Shown here: positions 43,950 to 52,672 of the stretch, in pieces
Numbering within the stretch: the first letter of the stretch is position 1
Layout: each line of letters opens with the position of its first letter
From: Paenibacillus pectinilyticus
GTDB lineage: Bacteria; Bacillota; Bacilli; Paenibacillales; NBRC-103111
DNA: 64,000 nt
Direction of reading: 5' to 3'
NCBI RefSeq assembly: GCF_001700435.1
Contig: NZ_LYPC01000022.1
Span: forward strand, 290,087-354,086
Position numbers and translations under genes: made by a program
Notes under the pieces: generated by a model
What the model was told of the DNA's origin: nothing
Databases searched by the model: none
Seen by the model: the letters and a program-made list of their open reading frames with translations, nothing else

Positions 43950-43992
43950 AAAAAAGACTTTCCATTGGTGTTAATCATGGGAAGTCTTCTTA
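43950..43992 (+). terminator. Terminator of the MFS gene
   Basis: AAGACTT.CCAT/ATGG.AAGTCTT stem-loop 25 bp after the stop, followed by CTTCTT; weak tail, A-run upstream suggests use on the minus strand too. Confidence 0.6.
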
Positions 43993-44059
43993 CGAATTGA
44001 ACAATCTACCGAGCTTCTTCGTCATATTAACGTAAAAATGTTATACGAAGGAGCTAATC

Positions 44060-44539
44060 ATGAAGAAATTGTTCACATCACGAATGAACTGGCATGCACG
44101 TATCGAACAGTTGGACACTTACTGGGAAGCCAAATTGTTGACATGGAAAAAACGTTTAAATCCTTTGACTAACAAAATGGGGTATGGAATTTACTTTTAT
44201 AAGCATATGACCCTGAACCTCAATCGTTTGAACAAAGAAATCTTACAAATTGCCGAGGATTGGATGCTTCTTTCAAATAAGAAGAAATCACCTATCCCCA
44301 GTTTTATTTCCGTTGTAGATGGCATCCATGCATCGACGATGTTTATGAAGTTACCTACCTATGTGACTGAGCAGATTACTTCGTTGGTCAGTGCGCTCCC
44401 CGGCTTCAAAGAGCTGCAAGCCATCTCTCAGAGTTACGGGTATAAATGTGAATTGCATTACAATCAAGGCAAAGCTTTTTTCGGGTCGTTGCAAATTCAC
44501 TTTATCCAAATCAATAAGCACACGACTTCACTTGCATGA
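44060..44539 (+). CDS. Conserved-looking protein of unknown function, 159 residues
   Basis: Starts MKKLFTSRMNWHARIEQLDTYWEAKLLTWKKRLNPL after a GAAGGAG ribosome site. Rich in aromatic and basic residues, with no signal peptide or clear membrane helix. I do not recognise the family. Coding support comes from the ribosome site, the length between a terminator and the next gene, and balanced amino acid composition. It lies alone between the MFS gene and the convergent ABC-F gene. Confidence 0.65.
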   Translation: MKKLFTSRMNWHARIEQLDTYWEAKLLTWKKRLNPLTNKMGYGIYFYKHMTLNLNRLNKEILQIAEDWMLLSNKKKSPIPSFISVVDGIHASTMFMKLPTYVTEQITSLVSALPGFKELQAISQSYGYKCELHYNQGKAFFGSLQIHFIQINKHTTSLA

Positions 44540-44552
44540 TTGAATAACTTGT

Positions 44553-46031
44553 TTAGAGTTCAATTATTTTCGTTGCCATATTGGTGCAGAATTCGCGATC
44601 ATGCTCGACAAAGAGGATCGTTGATTCATGTTCAAGTAGCAACTCTTCGATTTGCATGCGAGAAATAACATCAATGAAATTGAGCGGCTCATCCCAAATG
44701 TGCAAATGAGCTTTCTCACTTAGGCTTTTGGCAAGGAGTACTTTCTTCTTTTGGCCGCCGCTGAAAGAAGAAATATCCTTCTCAAATTGCACTCTGGCGA
44801 AATCAAGTTTCCGAAGTATCGCTTTAAAAAGACTTTCATCGATCCCATGTATCCTCGCGTAATCCGATAAATCCCCCTGTAAATGTGAGGTATCCTGTGA
44901 CACATAGGAGATTTTCAGCTGACTTCCCTTTCTAAATGTGCCCGTATAAGTGATCTCTTCCCCACAAATTAGCTTGAGAAGGCTTGATTTGCCAGCCCCG
45001 TTTTTACCTGCAAGTGCGATGCGATCCCCCTGCTCAATTGTGAAGCTGATATCCGAACAAACCTTTTTATCCCCGTAAAAAATTGAAACATGCTCAAGCT
45101 CGACCAATTGGCTTCGATGATAACGAAGTTGTGCCATCTTTAAGCTTTCTGTCGTCTCAACATTTTTGAGAAGTTTGGACTTCTCGTCCATAGCGGAGTG
45201 CTGTCTTTGCTCAATGCCTTTGGAGCGTTTCATCATCTTAGCAGCCTTATGCCCAATATAGCCTTTATCCACCTTTGAGCCAGAATTTCGGGTACCATTT
45301 TTCGTTTTCTCTACTTCATGAGACCAATTGCTCGTTTGTTTAGCTGCATCCGACAACCGTTTAATATCTTTTCTTAACTTCTCATTCTCTGCAAGCTCGA
45401 AATGATCTTGCCTCTCCTTATTTTCCCACCAGTCGGAGAAAGTTCCTTTTTGAATCTCGATGTTGGTTTTATTAATGGATAGAATGTGGTCTACGCAATG
45501 ATCCAGAAAAGCCCTATCGTGAGAAACAAGGATATATCCGCTTTTGGAATTCAGATACTCACTGACAAGTTTTCTTGCATGACTATCCAGATGATTAGTG
45601 GGTTCATCGATTAACAGAAAGGCATTTTCTTTGAGAAATAAGGCGGCTAAAAGGACTTTCGTTTGCTCTCCGTTAGACAGGGTATCGAAGGGCCGATATA
45701 ACACGTCTTCAGCTACCTGTAAAAGGGAAAGCTCGCGGACAACTTCCCAATGAAGACGATCCGGTAACATCTCATGAATAATATCAAGGGTGTTCTCCCC
45801 TTTGTTCTCGACAAAATAGGGGAAATATTCAAAATGAACCTGAGCTGATATTTTTCCGCTATACTCATGTTTGCCCAGTAATAAGCCTAGAAAGGTCGTC
45901 TTTCCCCTTCCGTTCCTTCCTGTAAATCCTAACTTCCAATCTGTATCGATTTGAAAGTTGACATTCTCAAAGATATTATCGTAACTGCCCTCATAGGCAA
46001 ATGTCAGATTGGATACATTAATTAATGACAT
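44553..46031 (-). CDS. ABC-F ribosomal protection protein, Lsa-like
   Basis: 492 residues: two ABC ATPase domains, no membrane segment. Domain 1: Walker A GRNGRGKTTFLG, signature LSNGEQTKV, Walker B LLIDEPTNHLDSHA. Interdomain linker (about 190-300) is rich in charged residues (KLRKDIKRLSDAAKQTSNW, GYIGHKAAKMMKRSKGIEQRQ), matching Lsa-type antibiotic-resistance factors. Domain 2: GKNGAGKSSLLKLI, SFSGGQKKKVLLAKSL, HIWDEPLNFID. These factors displace lincosamides, pleuromutilins and streptogramin A from the ribosome. Ribosome site AGGAGG. Resistance phenotype is inferred from family. Confidence 0.92.
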   Translation of the reverse strand: MSLINVSNLTFAYEGSYDNIFENVNFQIDTDWKLGFTGRNGRGKTTFLGLLLGKHEYSGKISAQVHFEYFPYFVENKGENTLDIIHEMLPDRLHWEVVRELSLLQVAEDVLYRPFDTLSNGEQTKVLLAALFLKENAFLLIDEPTNHLDSHARKLVSEYLNSKSGYILVSHDRAFLDHCVDHILSINKTNIEIQKGTFSDWWENKERQDHFELAENEKLRKDIKRLSDAAKQTSNWSHEVEKTKNGTRNSGSKVDKGYIGHKAAKMMKRSKGIEQRQHSAMDEKSKLLKNVETTESLKMAQLRYHRSQLVELEHVSIFYGDKKVCSDISFTIEQGDRIALAGKNGAGKSSLLKLICGEEITYTGTFRKGSQLKISYVSQDTSHLQGDLSDYARIHGIDESLFKAILRKLDFARVQFEKDISSFSGGQKKKVLLAKSLSEKAHLHIWDEPLNFIDVISRMQIEELLLEHESTILFVEHDREFCTNMATKIIEL

Positions 46032-46148
46032 TAAGTAATCCTCCTAACCGCAGGTGAATTTTCAATCATAATAGCATAACAACGGATTTCAAGTCGAAGT
46101 AAAGGATAACTATAGCTAAATTCTCCCCGGAAAGTCTGATATCAAAAC

Positions 46149-46181
46149 AAATAAAGCCCGCTAACATAGCGGACTTTGGGG
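46149..46181 (-). terminator. Terminator of the YbjN-domain gene
   Basis: AAAGTCCGCT/AGCGGGCTTT stem with a TTTATTTGTTTT tail on the minus strand. Confidence 0.75.
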
Positions 46182-46207
46182 CTTTTATGATTTTGTAAAA
46201 AAGCGAT

Positions 46208-47161
46208 CTATAGGAATCCTTCTTGTATGCCCTCTTGGATGACGTAGAAGTAATGATCCATGTTCACAACGTTCGTCTTGAAAAGTTGACCGAAGAGTTC
46301 CATCGTCAAATGCGCATTTTCAGCATCGATGCTTGTCCGGTAGCGCAGCTCACCGTCTGTTGTATCCAATTCAAAATTACCAACCACGAGATCATAATTT
46401 TCCTCGATGAGGTACACAGCCATTTCGCCGCGATGTTCTTCTGGAACAAACTCCGGAAAGATGGAATACACGAGGCATACTTGCTTCTCCTCATCTGTAC
46501 GGACCAGCACGATCCACGTCCCATTCTCTCCCTCGTACGTTAACCGAATGATCGACTCTGTGATCCATTCATAGGGAATCTCTCGTCGATTCAGATAACC
46601 TTCTACAATCTCTTTGAGCGTGTAATCTACTCGTGCAGCGATGTAGGAGGCTCCTACAACCGCAGGACCTGCCCATAGCGTACGGTACCCTCGTTTTAAA
46701 GTCCCGCTGCCATCAAGCTCTGCGCTCAATTGCAATTGCTGCTTCACTTCGATCACTAACCAGCTCTCGCTATTGCGAAGCTTATGGGCTTCCGTAGAAT
46801 CCCCCAGCAAGGTTTGTAGAACTAGTTCAACTTCTGTTCCATTATGGCAAGCAGTTGGGATTAGGCTTTGCCGCAACATTACGCGAAGTTCGATGACCTG
46901 ATCCTGCTCAAAGTCCATCTGTGTTTCACTAGTTCTAGCGTTAGCGAATAGTCCCATCCACTCTCCAACAAGGAGTTGCTGGTACACGCTCCAAGTGACT
47001 TCAAGATGGAGTGTACACCGCGTATTCTCTTCTGAGACTGTCAGGTTCAACCTCTTCGCTGTAGTGTGCAGAAGCTCTCCTGTCAATGTATGGAACGCGA
47101 TCTTTTGATCAAAATCCAATCGTGACTGATCCGCGTGATCACTTGTTTCTATATCAACCAT
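46208..47161 (-). CDS. YbjN-domain protein, putative chaperone-like partner of the upstream large protein
   Basis: 317 residues. The C-terminal part (about 178-315) is a YbjN domain: TLKEIVEGYLNRREIPYEWI, ENGTWIVLVRTDEEKQVCLVYSIFP, VPEEHRGEMAVYLIEENYDLVVGNFELDTTDGELRYRTSID. YbjN proteins share the fold of class I type III secretion chaperones. The N-terminal part (about 1-170) is beta-rich and I do not recognise it. The gene starts 57 bp after the 1087-residue protein and shares its terminator, so the two are one operon. A chaperone or tether role for the large protein is inference. Confidence 0.82.
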   Translation of the reverse strand: MVDIETSDHADQSRLDFDQKIAFHTLTGELLHTTAKRLNLTVSEENTRCTLHLEVTWSVYQQLLVGEWMGLFANARTSETQMDFEQDQVIELRVMLRQSLIPTACHNGTEVELVLQTLLGDSTEAHKLRNSESWLVIEVKQQLQLSAELDGSGTLKRGYRTLWAGPAVVGASYIAARVDYTLKEIVEGYLNRREIPYEWITESIIRLTYEGENGTWIVLVRTDEEKQVCLVYSIFPEFVPEEHRGEMAVYLIEENYDLVVGNFELDTTDGELRYRTSIDAENAHLTMELFGQLFKTNVVNMDHYFYVIQEGIQEGFL

Positions 47162-47218
47162 CGACTAGCCTCCTTCACAAGTTAATTTCATCCTATCGAA
47201 ACTAGTTACCTATGCCTA

Positions 47219-50200
47219 TCAAGGTGTAGGGATTAATGGAATTGCCTGAGCTCCCGCATTGCCTGTAGGAGCTTGCACCGTCGCCGTTTGGCTGCCTGAA
47301 GCTCCTGTGCTAGCAGGCGTTTGCGGTGTAGATTGCTGTGTTGACGTTCCTGTTGAACTAGGTGTTTGTGCTGACGTTTGACCACCAGTACCTCCTGTTG
47401 TTGCAGCAGGGGTAGTTGTGGTCGGCGTAGGAGTTGGCCTGTCTTGGCCGCCTCCAGCAAAACCTAACCCTTCATATTTTGTCGTTTTGCCTTTCGCAAA
47501 TTCAAGTTTGCCAAGACGCTTGGATTTCTCAATAGCTACTTTCACAATCTCCGCATCAACTTCTAATGATTTCACTTGGCTTGCTTCCAGTGATATTTCC
47601 CAATCGCCTGGATTCGCCCAGCCATCATATTCCTTCTTGAAGCCAACTGACAATTGCAAGGCATTGGACAAAGCTATCTTATTCACTTGTTCAATGGCAG
47701 AAGCACTGTCATCTTGCCCTGGAAGCCACGAGCGCATTGTATCATTGATCGTTTCATCACCCTGAATTTTCGAAGCGAAGCTCGCGCCAATATCATCGAA
47801 ATAATTGCCCGTGAACAGCGCGTCACTACCCGCGTCAAGTACAGTCCCCGTTGCTCGTTTCTTACGATCTGCCTCTGGTGCAGCAGCTTTCTTAAGTAGA
47901 GCAGCTAGATTTTTACCTCCGCCTATTGCGGCAGTTACAATCTTAGACACATATTTCGTGATATCCCCGCCCTCTTCACCGAATTGGGAAGGAATACTCG
48001 CTGAAAGCTGCAGTGACAACTCTTTAAGCAGCCATTCGTGCTTTGTAGGATCTGGGTCATCCTCATTTTTAGTTTTCGTTAATGAACCCTCAAGACCGAA
48101 GGCAACTTTGTCTTTGCCAAAGCCAACCTCGATTTCTGTTGCTGCTTCCACTGTTGTGTTAACTTCACCTTTACCAATGGCATTTTTATCATTGGCCAAC
48201 CGCTCGAGCGCTGTCATGGCCCTGCCGCTCGCATGCTTGCCTTTCTTCTCAATAATTTCCTTATTATATTTACTAAGTCGTTTGACTGCGAGCTCGGCTG
48301 AGAATTCAGCGACACCTACGTTCGCTTCCATAGCTAACTTGGCAAGTCCACCTACACTCACTTCAGCTTCATCGACCAAATGCTGTTCTTCAATCATCAT
48401 CGCCCATTTCTCTGCCTCGACTAGCTTGCTATCGCCAGAACGGCCGCCTAGGCCCCAGAAATGTGCCGCTGCAGCAGGCTTAATGTCGTTCATTTCTCTA
48501 TACAAGCCATAGGAAAGGAGATTCATGACACTATCCGTATCTTTCCCTTTCCCTTCCAGGAAAAGACCGAACCGGGCATTGGCATCAAAGCCAAACGTTG
48601 AAAATCCAGCTCCAAATGTTAATTGCGTATTGACGGTCAAGTCTTCCGCTTCTCGCTCAGCTTCTCCTCCGAAACCGAATAAGAAGTAAGCATGTCCACC
48701 ACCGGCAGCAGAAGCTATAGGAATCTTCAATTCAAAATCCAATGAACTTGCATCACCTGGATTCGGTGTTGAAAGATCAATCAATTTGCCTATTTTATTA
48801 AAACCGCTGTTCAAATCTGGCGCTTCAACTGACTTTTTGATAACGGCTTTAGCAACAGCTTTCGTTTTATCGTCATTTTGAATGTCCGCCAAGACTTGTT
48901 GTGCTTTCACCGTATCTGGTGTAGTCGCTGAAGTTGCTGCAGTTGTTGCTGTAGCTGCTGTTGCCTTCGTACCCTTCGTAAGCTTTCTCGCATCTAGGAT
49001 AGCCTCTTCTTTTTTCGCTAAAAGTAATTTCTCAGCGAGAGCATTGGCTCCCTTAATACTTGCTGTTTGAATTTTGGATGCTTCAGCACCACTTTTTCTA
49101 GCAATTTCATAAGCTGCGCTTTTACCAGCATTCGTAAGTTTGAGAATTGTTTCGTCTTTGGGTAGTAAAGCCTGAATAATCTTTTTCGATTCTTCCGCCA
49201 TTACATCGTCTACCAGTTGTTTAGAATCCTTGTAGGCGATCGCTTTGGTCGCCATTTTCATATATTCCTTTTTCATTGGCGTGCTTGAAGCAATGGAGGT
49301 TGCTGGGTTGGTCGTTGCTGGTGTAGTACCAGTAGCAGTCTGGCCAGCACTTGTAATCTCAGCATCGATCTGAGCATTCACTTTTGTCCGAGCTGCGTCC
49401 TTCAGACCTTGTCGGTACTCGTTCAACTCTTTGGATCTTCTAAACTCGCGACGGCCCACGCCTAATTTCAATAGAACGTCCTTTTTCAGCGGCTCTAAGA
49501 TCTTAGTTATGTATATATTTTCCATGTCTCTGATATCTTTTTGAGTACCATCGACCGTTTCCGTTCTAAGCACGGTTTGATCAACCAGCGTATTATCCAA
49601 TCTCACCCGTTCTTGCAACTCTTTCGTACCCACATCGCCAACCGCGATACTGTCAAAACCGCCAGTGACAGTACTCGACCCGCTTGTGGTTATAAATTTA
49701 GCAGCAATCACAGCTAAAGAGCTAGTAACTGCATCAGTAACCAACGTTTTCGTTAGGTTGTTCAAATTTTTCTGTGCCTCAGCAGCAGACTTCGTCTTCT
49801 GCTTCGCAAAAGCGGCATCGTTGAGACTCGGTGTAACCGTGTCATAGGCTTTATTGGCCGCTACCTTCATGCCGTCTTTTTTGGCATCAACAACTTCACC
49901 ATTTGCCACTTCCGTGGCATACGTTTTCAACTTGGCTATCATAATGCCTTCTGCGCTCTCCTGCGCATATTTCAGTGCATCATCTCTCTGTTCTTGCGAT
50001 CCGGAAGTCATACTTGCTTTAATTTCAGAAATTACTTTTGCTTTTACATTTTGACGAATTGCAGCCCCTTTAGAGTCCGTGGTCAAATGTTTTTCTAAAT
50101 TCTGTGCTACTTTTGTTTTAATATCACTAAAAGACGTGTTGACTAGCCCAGGAACCGTGGCATCACGTTCCTCATTCATTTTCTCTTTACGCTTTTGCGC

Positions 50201-50482
50201 GGGGGTCAACGCAGGTGTCGGTGTAGGAGTCGTAGTTGTAGTAGATGCTGGAGTCGCAGAAGCCCCTCCATTCCGCTGTACAACAGATTGACCATTGCCC
50301 ATTCTTTGAATCATGCCTTGGACAGCCCTGTTGCCCATCGTCCTCTGCATTTGCATAATAGTGGCCGACGTTATCTGACGAGCATCCATAGTAGTTGGCG
50401 CTGCCGTTTCGGCTGTACTCGGTTGAGCAGTTGCCGTTGTCTGGCTATTTGTTGTCCGTTGTGCCGTTGTGTGTTCACTCAC
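47219..50482 (-). CDS. 1087-residue modular protein with N-terminal GNRAV motif, eCIS-cargo-like
   Basis: GTG start at 50482 with AGGGGGG upstream. Disordered Thr/Ala/Gln-rich head (1-92) containing MQRTMGNRAVQGMIQR (45-60) and VVQR (67-70), of the kind found near the N-terminus of DUF4157 and other proteins encoded with extracellular contractile injection systems. Residues about 93-380 and 405-510 are alpha-helical; Thr/Ala linkers lie at 380-402 and 503-523. Residues about 575-1005 are rich in alternating beta strands (LTFGAGFSTFGFDANARFGL, VAFGLEGSLT). The tail 1013-1087 is Thr/Pro/Gly/Gln low complexity. No signal peptide, no cysteine, no HExxH. Not an identified family. Followed by the YbjN gene. 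Confidence 0.85.
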   Translation of the reverse strand: MSEHTTAQRTTNSQTTATAQPSTAETAAPTTMDARQITSATIMQMQRTMGNRAVQGMIQRMGNGQSVVQRNGGASATPASTTTTTPTPTPALTPAQKRKEKMNEERDATVPGLVNTSFSDIKTKVAQNLEKHLTTDSKGAAIRQNVKAKVISEIKASMTSGSQEQRDDALKYAQESAEGIMIAKLKTYATEVANGEVVDAKKDGMKVAANKAYDTVTPSLNDAAFAKQKTKSAAEAQKNLNNLTKTLVTDAVTSSLAVIAAKFITTSGSSTVTGGFDSIAVGDVGTKELQERVRLDNTLVDQTVLRTETVDGTQKDIRDMENIYITKILEPLKKDVLLKLGVGRREFRRSKELNEYRQGLKDAARTKVNAQIDAEITSAGQTATGTTPATTNPATSIASSTPMKKEYMKMATKAIAYKDSKQLVDDVMAEESKKIIQALLPKDETILKLTNAGKSAAYEIARKSGAEASKIQTASIKGANALAEKLLLAKKEEAILDARKLTKGTKATAATATTAATSATTPDTVKAQQVLADIQNDDKTKAVAKAVIKKSVEAPDLNSGFNKIGKLIDLSTPNPGDASSLDFELKIPIASAAGGGHAYFLFGFGGEAEREAEDLTVNTQLTFGAGFSTFGFDANARFGLFLEGKGKDTDSVMNLLSYGLYREMNDIKPAAAAHFWGLGGRSGDSKLVEAEKWAMMIEEQHLVDEAEVSVGGLAKLAMEANVGVAEFSAELAVKRLSKYNKEIIEKKGKHASGRAMTALERLANDKNAIGKGEVNTTVEAATEIEVGFGKDKVAFGLEGSLTKTKNEDDPDPTKHEWLLKELSLQLSASIPSQFGEEGGDITKYVSKIVTAAIGGGKNLAALLKKAAAPEADRKKRATGTVLDAGSDALFTGNYFDDIGASFASKIQGDETINDTMRSWLPGQDDSASAIEQVNKIALSNALQLSVGFKKEYDGWANPGDWEISLEASQVKSLEVDAEIVKVAIEKSKRLGKLEFAKGKTTKYEGLGFAGGGQDRPTPTPTTTTPAATTGGTGGQTSAQTPSSTGTSTQQSTPQTPASTGASGSQTATVQAPTGNAGAQAIPLIPTP

Positions 50483-50644
50483 GACGAAGCCCCCCTGTAG
50501 CTACTTTGAAACTACGAATTCGATCAATTTCCATTGATTTCATTGTAACATCATCTGTGACCTGTCGTATATAAATGGAATACGAATATTGAAGTTGAAG
50601 TTTCGTAGATTCGTAGCTTTAGAGGGACTCGTACCTAGTTTAAA

Positions 50645-51289
50645 TCAGAGATTCTTCAATAGATGGATGACTTCCTGGGGTTCCATCCTGCTCATAAAAT
50701 CTGGATTGACAGTGGCATGAATGACCGTTCTATCCTTGTCGACGATATATGTTCCCGGAACCGGCAGCACCCATCGATCGGACTGATTGTAAAGCGTAAG
50801 ATCACGGTTTAATGTAATTGCAAACGTGCGTTGTAGAAATTTAGGTAACTCGAACAAAAGCTTGAAGCTGTCGGCGACCAGCCCATTGGGATCACTCAGC
50901 ACTTGGAAGGACAGTTGTTCTTTCTCTTGCTGCGAAATGGCATGGTCTGGGCTCTGCGGAGAAATCGCGATCAATCCAGCTCCATACTTCTGAATGTCAG
51001 GCAGGATTTGTTGAAACCCCCGAAGTTGGACATTGCAAAATGGACACCAATGGCCTCGATAGAAAATCAGGACAACCAGTCCTTTTGTAAGCTCCTCGTA
51101 TAGACTCACACGTTCTCCTATCGGATTGGATAAGATAAAATTAGGAGCTCTGTCTCCTTCTTTTAACCCGAAAACAATGCCAGATTGTTGTTGCTCTTTG
51201 ATGTGGCGGAAAATTTCCGCCTGCGCATCTGCAGGTACTTTTGCAATAAAGCCAGCTTTGGTTCCCTCTAACTGCTCCTTAAGCGACAT
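50645..51289 (-). CDS. AhpC/TSA-family peroxiredoxin-like protein
   Basis: 214 residues with a thioredoxin fold: GDRAPNFILSNPIGERVSLYE, FYRGHWCPFCNVQLRGFQQILPDIQ with a CxxC pair in place of the single peroxidatic Cys of classic 2-Cys enzymes, and VPGTYIVDKDRTVIHATVNPDFMSRMEP. Such proteins reduce peroxides with thiols. It overlaps the 3' end of the MFS gene by 11 bp and is its operon partner under the divergent TetR. Ribosome site AGGAGAG. Confidence 0.9.
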   Translation of the reverse strand: MSLKEQLEGTKAGFIAKVPADAQAEIFRHIKEQQQSGIVFGLKEGDRAPNFILSNPIGERVSLYEELTKGLVVLIFYRGHWCPFCNVQLRGFQQILPDIQKYGAGLIAISPQSPDHAISQQEKEQLSFQVLSDPNGLVADSFKLLFELPKFLQRTFAITLNRDLTLYNQSDRWVLPVPGTYIVDKDRTVIHATVNPDFMSRMEPQEVIHLLKNL

Positions 51290-52517
51290 GGACCAACTCT
51301 CCTTTTTGTCTAAAAGTATGAATCCTCATAATGGAATAGCCGATCACAACAATTCCACAAAGTATAGCATCAAGTCCAATCAGGACCTGATAGCTTTGAA
51401 ACATATCGTAAGCGATTCCACCGATTAACGCCCCTACAATCCCGCCAATTTGATGGAAAAGCATCAAATTGCCAATCAGCTTTCCCTTTTTCATCGTAAG
51501 CTCACTAGCAATTAAGAGGCCTCCAGGTACCGCTCCCAAATAAGTAAGCCCAAAAGTGATAGCAAATACAAGGGGTGACCATGACGTATGCAGAAGCAAA
51601 ATTAGAAAGCTAAGCACACGAATCCCATACAGCAATGTCATCACACGCCGTTTATTCATCGCATCCATAACGATGCCAAAAATGAGTGAGCCTATGATTT
51701 CCATGACGCCAAGAATGCCCATCGAAAGTTGAATCATGCCGGTGGCAACTTCAGCCTGTTGGTGAATCGCGACGATGTTCATTTCAACTGTTCCCATATT
51801 AATGCCACAGGTAAATAGTGCAAAAGCAATGATGACAAGAGGTATCGCGGATTGATTTCGATGAGGTTGACTTGAACGTGGTTCAGTCGTCTCATTTACG
51901 GCTTCTATAGGCTCAGTTGCGGGATCTACTTGCTGAAATTTTAACGTTGGTTTTATGAGGAATATGATGAGCGGTATCGTACATACCAAGCCCAACACGG
52001 CTGAGATGAGGAAAGCAATTTCCCAAGTTAACTTCGCATTGGCTAGGAAAACTGGTGTACAAATGGCTAGACCTACGGATGATGCACTGCTCAATATGCC
52101 CGTTGCTTTTGCTTTGTGACGTCCAAACCATTGGAATAACAAGACGTAGGCGGTCGAAGCCCCTATTCCCGCCAACCCGGATAGCATTCCGTAGCCAATA
52201 AAGAAAAAACTAGGATTGTGCCCTAGATATACAAGGGCTGTGCCTGAAATACTGAAGATACTAGCTAGCAAAAGTACTCTCCTCGGACCAAAGCGGTCTA
52301 CAAGCCTGCCGCCTATCGGAGCGCAAAGTGCAGCGATGAGCAGATTCGTTGACCAAGCTGCCGAAATGAATCCCCTGCTGACATGCAAGTCTTCCGCCAT
52401 TTGAACTTGATAAGCTGCCATTATGAACCTGGATATAGCTCCAATGAATCCAATCATCCATAACGCAAATAACCCGATCCACGCGTAATGACGCACAAAC
52501 CATGTTTCTTGTTCCAA
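51279..52517 (-). CDS. MFS transporter (YbfB/oxalate-formate antiporter-like)
   Basis: 412 residues from TTG 52517, which follows AGAGAGGTGG at good spacing. The ATG at 52556 (13 codons earlier) lies one base from a 22-bp operator palindrome and has no ribosome site, so I prefer the TTG. Twelve membrane helices; motif A is GGRLVDRFGPRRVLL and FGRHKAKATGILSSASSVG starts helix 5. Resembles single-domain MFS carriers of the monocarboxylate/oxalate type; substrate unknown. First gene of an operon with a peroxiredoxin, probably repressed by the divergent TetR. Confidence 0.88.
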   Translation of the reverse strand: MEQETWFVRHYAWIGLFALWMIGFIGAISRFIMAAYQVQMAEDLHVSRGFISAAWSTNLLIAALCAPIGGRLVDRFGPRRVLLLASIFSISGTALVYLGHNPSFFFIGYGMLSGLAGIGASTAYVLLFQWFGRHKAKATGILSSASSVGLAICTPVFLANAKLTWEIAFLISAVLGLVCTIPLIIFLIKPTLKFQQVDPATEPIEAVNETTEPRSSQPHRNQSAIPLVIIAFALFTCGINMGTVEMNIVAIHQQAEVATGMIQLSMGILGVMEIIGSLIFGIVMDAMNKRRVMTLLYGIRVLSFLILLLHTSWSPLVFAITFGLTYLGAVPGGLLIASELTMKKGKLIGNLMLFHQIGGIVGALIGGIAYDMFQSYQVLIGLDAILCGIVVIGYSIMRIHTFRQKGELVHVA

Positions 52518-52557
52518 ATCTTTTCCACCTCTCTGTTCCATTTGTGTTAAACTCATA

Positions 52558-52579
52558 AAAGATACCGATCGGTATCTTT
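52558..52579. promoter_or_regulatory. 22-bp perfect palindrome, TetR operator
   Basis: Arms AAAGATACCGA and complement with no spacer, placed between the divergent MFS and TetR genes. On the MFS side a TTGTAG/TAGAAT promoter (16-bp spacer) places the transcription start at the edge of the palindrome, the classic position for repression. Confidence 0.8.
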
Positions 52580-52672
52580 ATTCTAACACAGATGAAGTGA
52601 ACTACAAGGGCAGATTTGTATATTTTTGTTATAATACTTTTAAATAAATATTGTTTTATCGGAGGAGGGCTC

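Noticed and set aside
47219..50482. DUF4157 metallopeptidase-like domain in the large protein
   Set aside because: No HExxH motif is present; only the N-terminal GNRAV-type motif resembles those proteins.
47418..50500. Several plus-strand ORFs (up to 235 codons) opposite the 1087-residue gene
   Set aside because: They are shadows created by the Thr/Ala/Ser-rich composition of the minus-strand gene; no ribosome sites and no recognisable domains.
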